Positions 1-7,965 of a DNA stretch of 64,000 nt are shown here, piece after piece. Position numbers and translations under genes: made by a program. The notes below the pieces were generated by a model. It saw only the letters and a program-made list of their open reading frames with translations, was not told the origin of the DNA and made no database searches. Source of the stretch: Sulfuricurvum sp. (GTDB lineage: Bacteria > Campylobacterota > Campylobacteria > Campylobacterales > Sulfurimonadaceae); the NCBI GenBank assembly GCA_030696775.1, contig JAUYRN010000005.1:248001-312000 (forward strand). The letters run 5' to 3'. Positions within the stretch are counted from its first letter, which is position 1. Each line of letters opens with the position of its first letter.

Positions 1-1097
1 CCTGAATAAGAAGGATCACGAAGGGTATCAAACAAACCGCCCATATCTGAAGGTTTTGCAAGGCGGACAGGCATATTGTCTAAAATAGCAACCGCAAGCT
101 CGCGAAGCCCTTCAATTTTGGTGAATCCGCCGGTAAGGACAACACCTGCACCCAAATGTTCTTTCAATCCGCTTTTTTCTAAGGATTGCGCAATAATCAT
201 CAACGTTTCTTCTACACGAGCATAAATAACATTGTGGACCACTTCAAGTGAAACTTCATGCGTTGCATTTTCATCACCGATTACAGGTAGTTCGATCAAA
301 TCATTGCTCGGCGCATAAAGAGAACCGTAATTCATTTTTACATTGTCAGCAGTTTGCAATGGTGTGTGCAATGCCATAGAGAGGTCATTGGTAATATGGT
401 TAGAACCGACACCTAAAAAGTCGTTATAACGGATGGCATGACCAGAATGGATCACTATGTTACTTGTATTTCCACCCATATCTACAACAGCAGCACCCAA
501 CTCTTTTTCATCGTGATTAAGTACAGCGATAGCGGAAGCGTAACCGCTTAAAACTACACTTTCTACATCCACACCGGCAGCTTTGACTGCTTTGCGTAAA
601 TTATTCAGATTGCTTTTAACGGTTGTAATAATATGCGTTTCAACTTCCAAACGGGATGCATTCATTCCAAGAGGATCTTCGATGAAATCTTGATCGTCTA
701 CTTTGAAGTTATAAGGAAGTGCGTGAAGTACTTCAAATTCATTGGGTATGTTTGCATTGTAAAGAGAGGTGTGCATAACACGATTAATCTCTTTGAGGGT
801 AATCTCTTTATCAGGGATATTAACAATACCGCTTGAGTTTAAACTTTTAGTGTAGGCACCCGAGATAGTTACGATTGCACTTTTTAAATCAGTTCCTGCT
901 ACACGCTTGGCATCATTGAGAGCATTCTTAATTGATTTAGACGCTAGCTCAATATTAGTGATACTTCCTTTTCGAAGTCCCTGCGCTTTGGCTATACCTG
1001 CTCCAATAATTTGAGCACTGTTGTCATCACCAATCTCTGCGATAATGGCACAGATTTTTGTCGATCCGATATCGATGGCTAAAACCGTTCGTTTCAA
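1..1097 (-). CDS. ftsA: Cell division protein FtsA (partial, cut by window start)
   Basis: FtsA is the actin-like ATPase that tethers FtsZ filaments to the inner membrane and recruits later divisome proteins. Reading the minus strand from a TTG at 1097 gives about 365 residues that open with KRTVLAIDIGSTKICAI, the phosphate-1 motif of the actin/Hsp70 fold. The second nucleotide motif, VVDMGGNTSNIVI, and the GVGSNHITNDLS segment of SHS2/FtsA proteins follow. The TTG is favoured because AGGGG lies about 8 nt upstream and the start is 2 nt after the stop of the upstream chaperone gene, which implies co-transcription. The C-terminus, including the membrane-targeting helix, lies outside the window, as would ftsZ if the usual order holds. 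Confidence 0.95.
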   Translation of the reverse strand, partial: MKRTVLAIDIGSTKICAIIAEIGDDNSAQIIGAGIAKAQGLRKGSITNIELASKSIKNALNDAKRVAGTDLKSAIVTISGAYTKSLNSSGIVNIPDKEITLKEINRVMHTSLYNANIPNEFEVLHALPYNFKVDDQDFIEDPLGMNASRLEVETHIITTVKSNLNNLRKAVKAAGVDVESVVLSGYASAIAVLNHDEKELGAAVVDMGGNTSNIVIHSGHAIRYNDFLGVGSNHITNDLSMALHTPLQTADNVKMNYGSLYAPSNDLIELPVIGDENATHEVSLEVVHNVIYARVEETLMIIAQSLEKSGLKEHLGAGVVLTGGFTKIEGLRELAVAILDNMPVRLAKPSDMGGLFDTLRDPSYS

Positions 1098-1099
1098 AA

Positions 1100-2566
1100 T
1101 CAAATCCCCTCTGCATAGATTTCTATTGGATACTTACTCTCAAGCATTTTTAACAGCTTTTGATTGAGTAAATTTCCTTTTAGCTTCATAACGGTGTTAT
1201 CATCAGCTATTGTTGTATCTTGAAGCAACTTTTGTTCCAAAACGTTATAAAGAATCACATTTCCAGTTTCTAAAGTTAAAAACCCTTGTTTTTGTTTGGA
1301 TGCAAATAATTTGTTAACAAATTCAGTCGATTCTTGATCCGATAAACCGGCTAATTTAGAACTTTCTTTACGTGTTATGAAATCACTTACTGTTCCATGA
1401 AATGTTTTAAAACTGTTTTGCGCTAACTCTTGAAGTTTGGCTTTTTTCATCTCATAAGTGTAACCGATGTTAGCTTCAGCTTTTGCTTCTTCATAGGTTT
1501 TCGGCATAGTCGGATTGAGTTTTTCGAACTTAATGATAACGTATTCGTTATTCACTTTCCGTGGTTTCAAAAATGCTTTTTGAGTGTTGAGTGCCATAAT
1601 TTCTTTTAACAGTTCAGGTGAGAAAGTTTTACTATCAGAAGATAGATTTATCTTTTCAACTGTTACGGATGAGTTAAGTGAACCTTTTTTAAAATCAATG
1701 TAACGACGAAGAGCTTCTTTTTGAGTTGCTTCATCATTTAAGGCTGCAATAACTTGCGCTCGTGCTTGAGCTAATTCAAGCATTTTGCCGTCATTAGAAG
1801 TAAAAGAGTGCATATTTGATTGATAATAGCTATTTATGTCTGCTTCAGTTGGATTTGTACTTAGAAGCGGTTGACGAACTAAAGAGAGGTCGTACGTCGC
1901 CACTTTTTTATAATTGTTTTTATTCTTTTCCCAGTAACCTTTTAAAGCTGTTTCATCCGAAGTGATTGTGAGCATATCTGGAGTGAGAACCTTATAATCG
2001 ATTCTATCCGCAACTCCCATTGCATATGCGATAGACGTTCCTTCAAGCGGGCTAACTCTTGGAGAGAAAAGATAAAGTGTTTTTTGAATGAGTAATTCTC
2101 GACGCATCGAAGTCTCATAATCTTTTATTGTAAGATGATTTTGTTTAAGCGTATCCGTATATTGTTGTTTATCAAATTGACCATTTTTTGTAAATGCTTT
2201 TTGTGTTTTGATCAAATCAAAAAGCTCTACATCACTTATTTGTAATTGATAGCTTGCTGCCAAATTTAAAATCAGAGATTGATCAATAAGATTTTTAAGG
2301 GCTTGACGCTGTAATCCGAATTCTTTAGCTTTCTTTTCATCTAACTTACCTTGAAACATTTGGTTGTATTGGTTGAAAAGATTACTATAATTTTTTTGCA
2401 GCTCTTCTTGGGTTATGGTAATCTTTCCAACTTTAGCAACCGCTCCGGCTTTGTCGCCATAATCGTATTGCCCCCATCCTACAAATCCTGCTCCAATAAA
2501 AGCGATGGTTGAGATCCAAATCGTTATGACGAGGTATTTTCGGTGACGTTGCATCCAAGTAATCAT
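1100..2566 (-). CDS. SurA/PpiD-like peptidyl-prolyl isomerase family chaperone
   Basis: This 488-residue protein is probably an inner-membrane-anchored periplasmic folding factor. It starts with a short cytoplasmic segment (MITWMQRHRKYL), one hydrophobic helix at about residues 11-31, and then a SurA_N-like helical domain containing GKITITQEELQKNY and QRQALKNLIDQSLIL, typical of PpiD/SurA. The central and C-terminal part is long and lysine-rich, and I could not pick out a convincing intact parvulin active site, so isomerase activity is uncertain. The gene ends 2 nt before ftsA on the same strand, and a PpiD-like gene next to ftsA is, as I recall it, a usual Campylobacterota arrangement. The start ATG is preceded by AAAGG. 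Envelope chaperone is the safe call. Confidence 0.8.
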   Translation of the reverse strand: MITWMQRHRKYLVITIWISTIAFIGAGFVGWGQYDYGDKAGAVAKVGKITITQEELQKNYSNLFNQYNQMFQGKLDEKKAKEFGLQRQALKNLIDQSLILNLAASYQLQISDVELFDLIKTQKAFTKNGQFDKQQYTDTLKQNHLTIKDYETSMRRELLIQKTLYLFSPRVSPLEGTSIAYAMGVADRIDYKVLTPDMLTITSDETALKGYWEKNKNNYKKVATYDLSLVRQPLLSTNPTEADINSYYQSNMHSFTSNDGKMLELAQARAQVIAALNDEATQKEALRRYIDFKKGSLNSSVTVEKINLSSDSKTFSPELLKEIMALNTQKAFLKPRKVNNEYVIIKFEKLNPTMPKTYEEAKAEANIGYTYEMKKAKLQELAQNSFKTFHGTVSDFITRKESSKLAGLSDQESTEFVNKLFASKQKQGFLTLETGNVILYNVLEQKLLQDTTIADDNTVMKLKGNLLNQKLLKMLESKYPIEIYAEGI

Positions 2567-2663
2567 TATGTTGTGAACCTTTAATATGGTTTTATGGTGT
2601 AAAATTAGGATATTTTAGTGCGTTTACCATTAAACTTCTATGAAAATAGAGGCGGAATAACAG

Positions 2664-2675
2664 ATGTTATAACAT
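2664..2675. promoter_or_regulatory. 12-bp perfect palindrome upstream of bioA
   Basis: ATGTTATAACAT is a perfect palindrome about 36 nt before the bioA start, in the 144-bp gap between the divergent chaperone gene and bioA. It could be an operator or simply part of an AT-rich promoter. It does not obviously match the BirA operator, so no regulator is assigned. Confidence 0.3.
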
Positions 2676-2710
2676 TTATAGGTAAAAATTGATTAATTAT
2701 AAGGATTTAT

Positions 2711-4012
2711 ATGACTAATGCTGAGATTTCACAACGGGACCAGAACGTTTTATGGCATCCGTGTACACAAATGAAAGATCACGAAACATTTCCGATTATT
2801 CCTATTGCACGTGGACAAGGTGTTTATCTTGAAGATTTTGAGGGAAAGAAATATATAGATGCGATTAGCAGCTGGTGGGTAAATTTATTCGGTCATGCAA
2901 ACAGTACCATCAATAACAAAGTAAAAGAACAATTGGATACTTTAGAGCATGTAATTCTTGCCGGATTTACCCATGAGGGAATAGTTCGTCTCTCAGAGCG
3001 TTTGGTTACTCTTGCCCCTGATGGTTTAAGTCGTTGTTTTTATGCGGATAACGGTTCAAGTGCAATTGAGGTTGCCTTAAAGATGTCCTATCATGCACAC
3101 AAAAACAATGGTGCTAACAAAGCGTTATTCGTCTCTCTCTCCAACAGCTATCATGGTGAAACACTGGGTGCTCTTTCCATAGGAGATGTAGCCCTGTACA
3201 AAGAGACGTATGAACCGTTATTGATTCGTTCAGTGCAGACTCCGGTTCCTCATAATCAGTCGATTGAAGCAGCACAGGAAGCGCTGAATGAATATGAAGT
3301 GCTGTTAAAAGAAAAATCCGATGAAATAGCAGCGCTCATCGTTGAGCCGCTTGTGCAAGGTGCGGGTGGGATGGTGATGTATCACCCGTATTTTTTAACA
3401 CAGGCTAAAGCGTTAAGTGAGCGCTATGGTGTTCATTTTATTGCGGATGAGATAATGGTAGGTTTTGGGAGAACGGGAAGTATGTTCGCATGTGAACAAG
3501 CAGGCATTACTCCTGATTTTTTAATTCTTTCCAAAGGACTAACCGGTGGTTATCTGCCACTGTCAGTGGTAATGACGACAGAGAATATTTATAATACTTT
3601 TTATTGTGATTATGATCCTTATCGCTCTTTTTTGCACTCACACAGTTATACGGGTAATGCCCTTGCGTGTGCAGCAGCCAATGCTACATTGGATATTTTT
3701 GAAAATAATAATGTTATTGAAACCAATAAAACTTTATCCGCTCTTATTACGAAAGAACTTTTACGGTTTGAAAAACGTATTGATGTGAAGGAAACACGCC
3801 AATGCGGTATGATTGGAGTCATTGAGCTGGATGGTTTTGATCCAATTGAGCGTATCGGTGTTAAAATTCATCGTCATTGTTTAGGACTTGGGGTATTGAT
3901 ACGTCCATTAGGGAGTGTTGTTTATGTGATGCCTCCTTATATTATTACTGAAGATGAACTAATAACTGTTTTTGATGCGATTGAGTCGGCTTTAAACGAG
4001 CAGAGTGTATAA
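2711..4012 (+). CDS. bioA: Adenosylmethionine-8-amino-7-oxononanoate aminotransferase
   Basis: BioA transfers the amino group of S-adenosylmethionine to 8-amino-7-oxononanoate, giving 7,8-diaminononanoate in biotin synthesis; it is a cytoplasmic PLP enzyme. The 433 residues match the usual family length. The N-terminus carries the BioA signature LWHPCTQMKDHE. The PLP site is visible as FIADEIMVGFGRTG, with the cofactor Asp, followed by LILSKGLTGGYLPLS, where Lys275 would form the Schiff base. The start ATG has AAGGA about 7 nt upstream. The gene stands apart from other biotin genes here. Ornithine- or GABA-type class III aminotransferases are the main alternative, but the N-terminal motif favours BioA. 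Confidence 0.95.
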   Translation: MTNAEISQRDQNVLWHPCTQMKDHETFPIIPIARGQGVYLEDFEGKKYIDAISSWWVNLFGHANSTINNKVKEQLDTLEHVILAGFTHEGIVRLSERLVTLAPDGLSRCFYADNGSSAIEVALKMSYHAHKNNGANKALFVSLSNSYHGETLGALSIGDVALYKETYEPLLIRSVQTPVPHNQSIEAAQEALNEYEVLLKEKSDEIAALIVEPLVQGAGGMVMYHPYFLTQAKALSERYGVHFIADEIMVGFGRTGSMFACEQAGITPDFLILSKGLTGGYLPLSVVMTTENIYNTFYCDYDPYRSFLHSHSYTGNALACAAANATLDIFENNNVIETNKTLSALITKELLRFEKRIDVKETRQCGMIGVIELDGFDPIERIGVKIHRHCLGLGVLIRPLGSVVYVMPPYIITEDELITVFDAIESALNEQSV

Positions 4013-4039
4013 TGCCACTAACATAATCTAAGGTTTTAA

Positions 4040-4960
4040 GTGCAAAATATCCCTCATATTCCTGTTTTGTATCGTGAAGTAGTAGAAGCATTTTCACCGT
4101 GTAAGACAGGTATTATTATTGATTGTACACTTGGATACGGTGGACATACGTCATTATTGCTTGATGCCCAGCCAAATCGTAGACTAATCGGTATTGATCA
4201 AGATCCTACCGCGATTGAATTTTCAACGAAGCGCTTGACTTCTTATGGTGATCGAGTCGAGATACGTCAAGGGCGTTTTTCGCTGGTTACAGAAGCTATT
4301 TTAAACAATAAAAACGATCAAGTTTGTGGTATTTTGGCCGATATAGGTGTTTCTTCCTTACAACTTGATGTAAGAGAACGTGGTTTTTCTTATCAGAGTG
4401 ATTGTTTGGATATGCGTATGGATCCTAATGCACCACTGAGCGCATCGATTGTGGTAAACGAGTATTCCCAGAGTGAGCTTGAAAAAATTTTACGCGAGTA
4501 TGGGGAAGTAACAAATGCCAAGGTTGTTGCAGAAACATTGGTAAAAAGACGCCCTTTTGAATCCGCAAAAGAACTTTCAGATGCCATTTTTCATTTGATG
4601 CCAAAGGGAAAAAAAATACATCCAAGTACGTTGGTTATGCAAGCCATTCGTATCGAAGTCAATGATGAACTGGGAGAGCTGGTCCGTTTATTAGACGCAA
4701 TCGAAAACTCTTCATTGAAGCATCTTCGTGTAGGGATCATTACGTTTCATTCATTGGAAGATCGAATTGTAAAGCAACGGTTTATACTGTGGGCAAAAAA
4801 TTGTATCTGTCCTGATGATGCGATGCGATGTACGTGCGGGAATAATCATTCAATAGGTAAAGTAATCACCAAAAAACCGCTTACTGCGCAAGAAGATGAA
4901 CTTCGTGCTAATTCGCGGAGTCGAAGTGCAAAATTACGAATTTTTGAGATAAACAGATAG
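4040..4960 (+). CDS. rsmH: 16S rRNA (cytosine-1402-N4)-methyltransferase RsmH
   Basis: RsmH (MraW) methylates N4 of C1402 in the 16S rRNA P site, using S-adenosylmethionine. The 306-residue product starts with the family pattern IPHIPVLYREVVEAF and has the SAM-binding segment DCTLGYGGHTSLLL. The RsmH hallmarks GILADIGVSSLQLD and ERGFSYQSD follow, then ISFHSLEDR-like GIITFHSLEDRIVKQ and a Cys-rich stretch near the C-terminus. It starts with GTG at 4040, supported by AAGG about 7 nt upstream. As in many bacteria it is followed directly by a small divisome-like gene, only 6 nt away, a remnant of the dcw cluster order. Confidence 0.97.
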   Translation: MQNIPHIPVLYREVVEAFSPCKTGIIIDCTLGYGGHTSLLLDAQPNRRLIGIDQDPTAIEFSTKRLTSYGDRVEIRQGRFSLVTEAILNNKNDQVCGILADIGVSSLQLDVRERGFSYQSDCLDMRMDPNAPLSASIVVNEYSQSELEKILREYGEVTNAKVVAETLVKRRPFESAKELSDAIFHLMPKGKKIHPSTLVMQAIRIEVNDELGELVRLLDAIENSSLKHLRVGIITFHSLEDRIVKQRFILWAKNCICPDDAMRCTCGNNHSIGKVITKKPLTAQEDELRANSRSRSAKLRIFEINR

Positions 4961-4966
4961 GTCATT

Positions 4967-5245
4967 ATGAACGAAAAACATGACATTTTAGAAGAAACGC
5001 AATCGATTATCACTCCTGATGAGACGATGGGTGGAGAATTTTTACGAAATGTTTTTATTGTAATATTTTTAATTTTAATGATTATATTTCCAAAAATATT
5101 TATCCAAACACAGATATATTTTAAAAGTCGCGAAATATCAACGCTTAATCGTGAGCATGATGCACTTAAAGAGGAAAATAGAATCATTCGGGCAAAAGTA
5201 GAACGCATGGTCTATAAAAACAAAATTTTGGATACGTTTTTTTAG
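4967..5245 (+). CDS. Small bitopic membrane protein, FtsL-like candidate
   Basis: The 92-residue product has a cytoplasmic N-terminus of about 28 residues, one transmembrane helix at about 29-46 (NVFIVIFLILMIIFP) and a short periplasmic coiled coil at about 53-86. I57, L60, H64, L67, N71, I74, V78 and M81 are spaced 3-4-3-4, a clean a/d heptad register like the leucine zipper of FtsL. It begins 6 nt after rsmH, the position ftsL occupies in dcw clusters. FtsL proteins diverge so strongly that topology and synteny are the main evidence. No ftsI follows, so the cluster is broken here. FtsB/DivIC-type function is the alternative. Confidence 0.6.
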   Translation: MNEKHDILEETQSIITPDETMGGEFLRNVFIVIFLILMIIFPKIFIQTQIYFKSREISTLNREHDALKEENRIIRAKVERMVYKNKILDTFF

Positions 5246-5334
5246 GATCGCATCCCTCAAAGATTAACTACCTCATAATGGGAAGGCTTTTCTGCAAGTT
5301 TTTCCTATTACAATCCTCTTTAATTTCATTGTGC

Positions 5335-5340
5335 TATAAT
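5335..5340 (+). promoter_or_regulatory. -10 box for the 5364-13639 gene run
   Basis: TATAAT in the context GTGCTATAATCG lies 24 nt before the first gene of the run. The upstream sequence has T-rich patches but no clear -35 box, as is common for Campylobacterota vegetative promoters. Confidence 0.65.
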
Positions 5341-5363
5341 CGCTTTTTTAGTCTTGGAGTCTA

Positions 5364-5780
5364 ATGACAAGGATTTTTCTTTTCATTTTTATATTACTTT
5401 TATCGTTGAACGCTGCTCCTTGGCGAGAGATGAAAAGTTTTACGCTCAAAAAAGATGAAACTGTTAAGCTGTTAATAAAAACAACGACAGCTAAGAAGGA
5501 GAGAATTCTTTTGTGGCGATGGACGCTTTATACGGATAAAGCATTAGTCGTTCATGAAAGTTTTGATCAATTTGTCGGGCAGCATATTCTTTATCTTGGA
5601 CTTAATGATAGTTTTCGAAAACCTCTCTTACCGGCGCTTAAAAGTGAGAGAGATGTTCCATACGCTTTAGTCGTATTTAAAAAATTTGATGATAAAAATC
5701 AAACCGCACAGTTTGATTTTTTGCTTATTGATAAAGAAAAGAGAGTTTTAGTGGATTATTTAGAGAAGGAAGTAAAGTAG
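5364..5780 (+). CDS. Secreted hypothetical protein
   Basis: I do not recognise the family. The 138-residue product starts with a short hydrophobic signal peptide (RIFLFIFILLLSLNAAP), so it is probably exported to the periplasm. The mature part is lysine-rich and looks like a small beta-rich domain, with stretches such as ILLWRWTLYTDKALVVH and PYALVVFKKFDD; there is no Cys pair or haem motif. It is the first gene of the haem/quinone run and ends 2 nt before the polyprenyl synthase, so it is surely co-transcribed. Its job there is unknown. Confidence 0.7.
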   Translation: MTRIFLFIFILLLSLNAAPWREMKSFTLKKDETVKLLIKTTTAKKERILLWRWTLYTDKALVVHESFDQFVGQHILYLGLNDSFRKPLLPALKSERDVPYALVVFKKFDDKNQTAQFDFLLIDKEKRVLVDYLEKEVK

Positions 5781-5782
5781 TA

Positions 5783-6673
5783 ATGATGGAACGTGTTGAA
5801 GAGCTCATTCGCCAATTGATCAGAGAAATTGATTTTCCTCAAGCATACGAGCTTTTTTCCAAACTCTCAGGTGGTAAACGACTTCGTGCGAGACTGATTT
5901 TGACTATTGCTCCTTCTCATCCTGATGCACCCTTACTTGGTGCTATTGTCGAACTTATCCATGCAGCAAGTTTACTCCATGACGATGTGATTGATGACGC
6001 ACTATTACGCCGCGGAGTTGCGTCGGTCAATGCTACTCACGGTTCCAAAGTGGCTATTATGCTAGGCGATATTTTATACTCAAAAGCATTTAGTGCGCTA
6101 ACAGCGTTTGACCCTCGTATTGCCCATTCGGTTGCCCAGTCGGTTACGAAACTCTCGGTTGGAGAGATGATGGATGTTGAGATGTCGCACACTTTTAATA
6201 CCAATCGTGATGATTACCTTAAGATGCTCTATCTTAAAACGGCAACGTTGATTGAATCATGTGCCTATTGTGCCGCTTTACTTGAAAACAAAGAAGCCGA
6301 TGCTTATGCGCTATATGGGAAAAATTTAGGGACTGCCTTTCAAATTGTCGATGATATTTTAGATATCACGAGCGACGATGCTACCCTTGGCAAACCTTCA
6401 CTGAATGATTTTGTCGAAGGTAAAACAACCTTGCCTTATATTGATTTATACGATGCACTAGGTAGCAGCGAAAAAGAGATGTTAGTGGGATGTCATGGAC
6501 GCGTTTTGGATGCGCAGGAGAAAGAGTGGGTTTTTGGCGTTATGGACAAATACGGTATTATTGAAAAGTCATATGCGTATGCACAGTTGCTTTGTGATGA
6601 AGCTATCGCTGCTGTTCCCCATGAGGATGCTTTGCGCTCCATCATTACCAGCGTTATTCAAAGAAATCATTAA
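5783..6673 (+). CDS. Trans-polyprenyl diphosphate synthase
   Basis: This enzyme extends allylic diphosphates with isopentenyl diphosphate. Here it most likely makes the side chain of menaquinone, or is a shorter-chain prenyl synthase. The first Asp-rich motif is DDVID at residues 67-71 (context LLHDDVIDDALLRRG) and the second is DDILD at 190-194. The substrate-binding GGKRLRARL lies at about 30-38. At 296 residues it is slightly shorter than Escherichia coli IspB. Chain length cannot be read with certainty. The stop overlaps the hemA start by 1 nt (TAATG). The same pairing, annotated ispB-hemA, occurs in Helicobacter pylori as far as I recall. Confidence 0.9.
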   Translation: MMERVEELIRQLIREIDFPQAYELFSKLSGGKRLRARLILTIAPSHPDAPLLGAIVELIHAASLLHDDVIDDALLRRGVASVNATHGSKVAIMLGDILYSKAFSALTAFDPRIAHSVAQSVTKLSVGEMMDVEMSHTFNTNRDDYLKMLYLKTATLIESCAYCAALLENKEADAYALYGKNLGTAFQIVDDILDITSDDATLGKPSLNDFVEGKTTLPYIDLYDALGSSEKEMLVGCHGRVLDAQEKEWVFGVMDKYGIIEKSYAYAQLLCDEAIAAVPHEDALRSIITSVIQRNH

Positions 6674-7965
6674 TGCATTACCTCGTTATTAGTTTTTCAC
6701 ATAAAAATTCAACTCTTGCCCAGCGAGAAAAATTGGCTTTTGTTGATGATGCGTCAAAAAAAGAGATACTTTCACATATAAATGAGCACCCTAATATTAG
6801 TGAATCATTGATCCTCTCAACGTGCAATCGGATGGAAATTGTATGCAGTTGTTCAGGCGTTGAAGAAGCTGAAGACCATGTGCTGACACTGCTGTCCATT
6901 CATTCACGAAGTGGACGTGATGAGCTAAAAGGCAGAGCAGACATTTTTAATGATTATGGAGCCATTCATCACCTTTTTAGTGTCGCGAGTTCATTGGATT
7001 CGATGGTGGTTGGAGAGACCCAAATTGCGGGACAGCTTAAAGATGCGTTTAAACTCTCCAATGAAAATGGCTATTGCGGAGTTAAGCTTTCACGGGCGCT
7101 CCAAGCGGCTCAAAAATGTGCGGCTGAAATTCGTAATGTCACTGATATCTCAACGGGTTCTGTCTCGATTGCAAGTGTTGCTGTTTCCAAAGCACATGAG
7201 TGTGTCGGTACCTTTGCAGGGATAAAGGTTCTTGTTATCGGTTCGGGTGAAATGTCAGTGATTACCTGCAAACATTTGAATGCTCAAGGGGCAGAGGTTA
7301 CTATTATGAACAGGACCTTTAGCAAAGCTGAAGCGATAGCACGTGAATGCAATGCGAAAGTCCGCTCGTATGAAGAGATACGCTATGCAATTAATGAATA
7401 TCCTATTTTGTTTACATCGACTGGCTCTTTATCACCAATTATTACCGATGAGATGATAGACACATGTTCATTTGAACGATATTGGTTTGATATGGCAGTT
7501 CCAAGAGATATTGAGCATGAGACATCAGGAATGGGGATACATCTTTATTGCATCGATGATCTCAAAGATATCGTGAGTGCGAATATTGCAATGCGAGAGG
7601 ATGAAGCACGTGCCTCTTTTGTCCTTGTCAGCCGTCACTGTACGAAATTTTTTGAACTTCTTAAAACCATCTCGATTGAGCCTTTGATCAAAAATTTATA
7701 CACTCGCGCGTATCAGTCAGCACGAGAAGAGTCAGAACGAGTTATCGAGAACGGATTTATTCCAAAAGAATACGAATATGCCATTCAAAAAGCAACGCAG
7801 CAGGCATTAAAACGATTTTTACATCCTTTCGCACAGCGGATGCGTGATGGATCTGACTCGATGCGAGTGGATGCTTTGATCGAATCAATGAGTTTTTTGA
7901 TGGATCAGGATGAGGGCGAAGAGATGCGCCAAATCAGTTGTAAATATTACCCAAAAGGAAAATAA
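6673..7965 (+). CDS. hemA: Glutamyl-tRNA reductase
   Basis: HemA reduces the glutamate of Glu-tRNA(Glu) to glutamate-1-semialdehyde with NADPH, the first step of C5-pathway haem synthesis. The 430-residue product has the catalytic Cys51 in LSTCNRMEIV, the conserved DSMVVGETQIAGQLKDAF segment, a Rossmann-type NADPH site at VLVIGSGEMSV, and a C-terminal helical dimerisation domain. It overlaps both neighbours by 1 nt (TAATG at each junction), a sign of translational coupling. The upstream partner supplies a quinone prenyl chain, and hemC lies three genes downstream, so the run serves respiratory cofactors. Confidence 0.97.
   Translation: MHYLVISFSHKNSTLAQREKLAFVDDASKKEILSHINEHPNISESLILSTCNRMEIVCSCSGVEEAEDHVLTLLSIHSRSGRDELKGRADIFNDYGAIHHLFSVASSLDSMVVGETQIAGQLKDAFKLSNENGYCGVKLSRALQAAQKCAAEIRNVTDISTGSVSIASVAVSKAHECVGTFAGIKVLVIGSGEMSVITCKHLNAQGAEVTIMNRTFSKAEAIARECNAKVRSYEEIRYAINEYPILFTSTGSLSPIITDEMIDTCSFERYWFDMAVPRDIEHETSGMGIHLYCIDDLKDIVSANIAMREDEARASFVLVSRHCTKFFELLKTISIEPLIKNLYTRAYQSAREESERVIENGFIPKEYEYAIQKATQQALKRFLHPFAQRMRDGSDSMRVDALIESMSFLMDQDEGEEMRQISCKYYPKGK

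Noticed and set aside
633-836. 67-codon plus-strand frame within ftsA
   Set aside because: It is antisense to conserved FtsA sequence and has no ribosome binding site.
4846-5208. 120-codon minus-strand frame across the end of rsmH and the FtsL-like gene
   Set aside because: It overlaps two supported genes and shows no family pattern or start signal.
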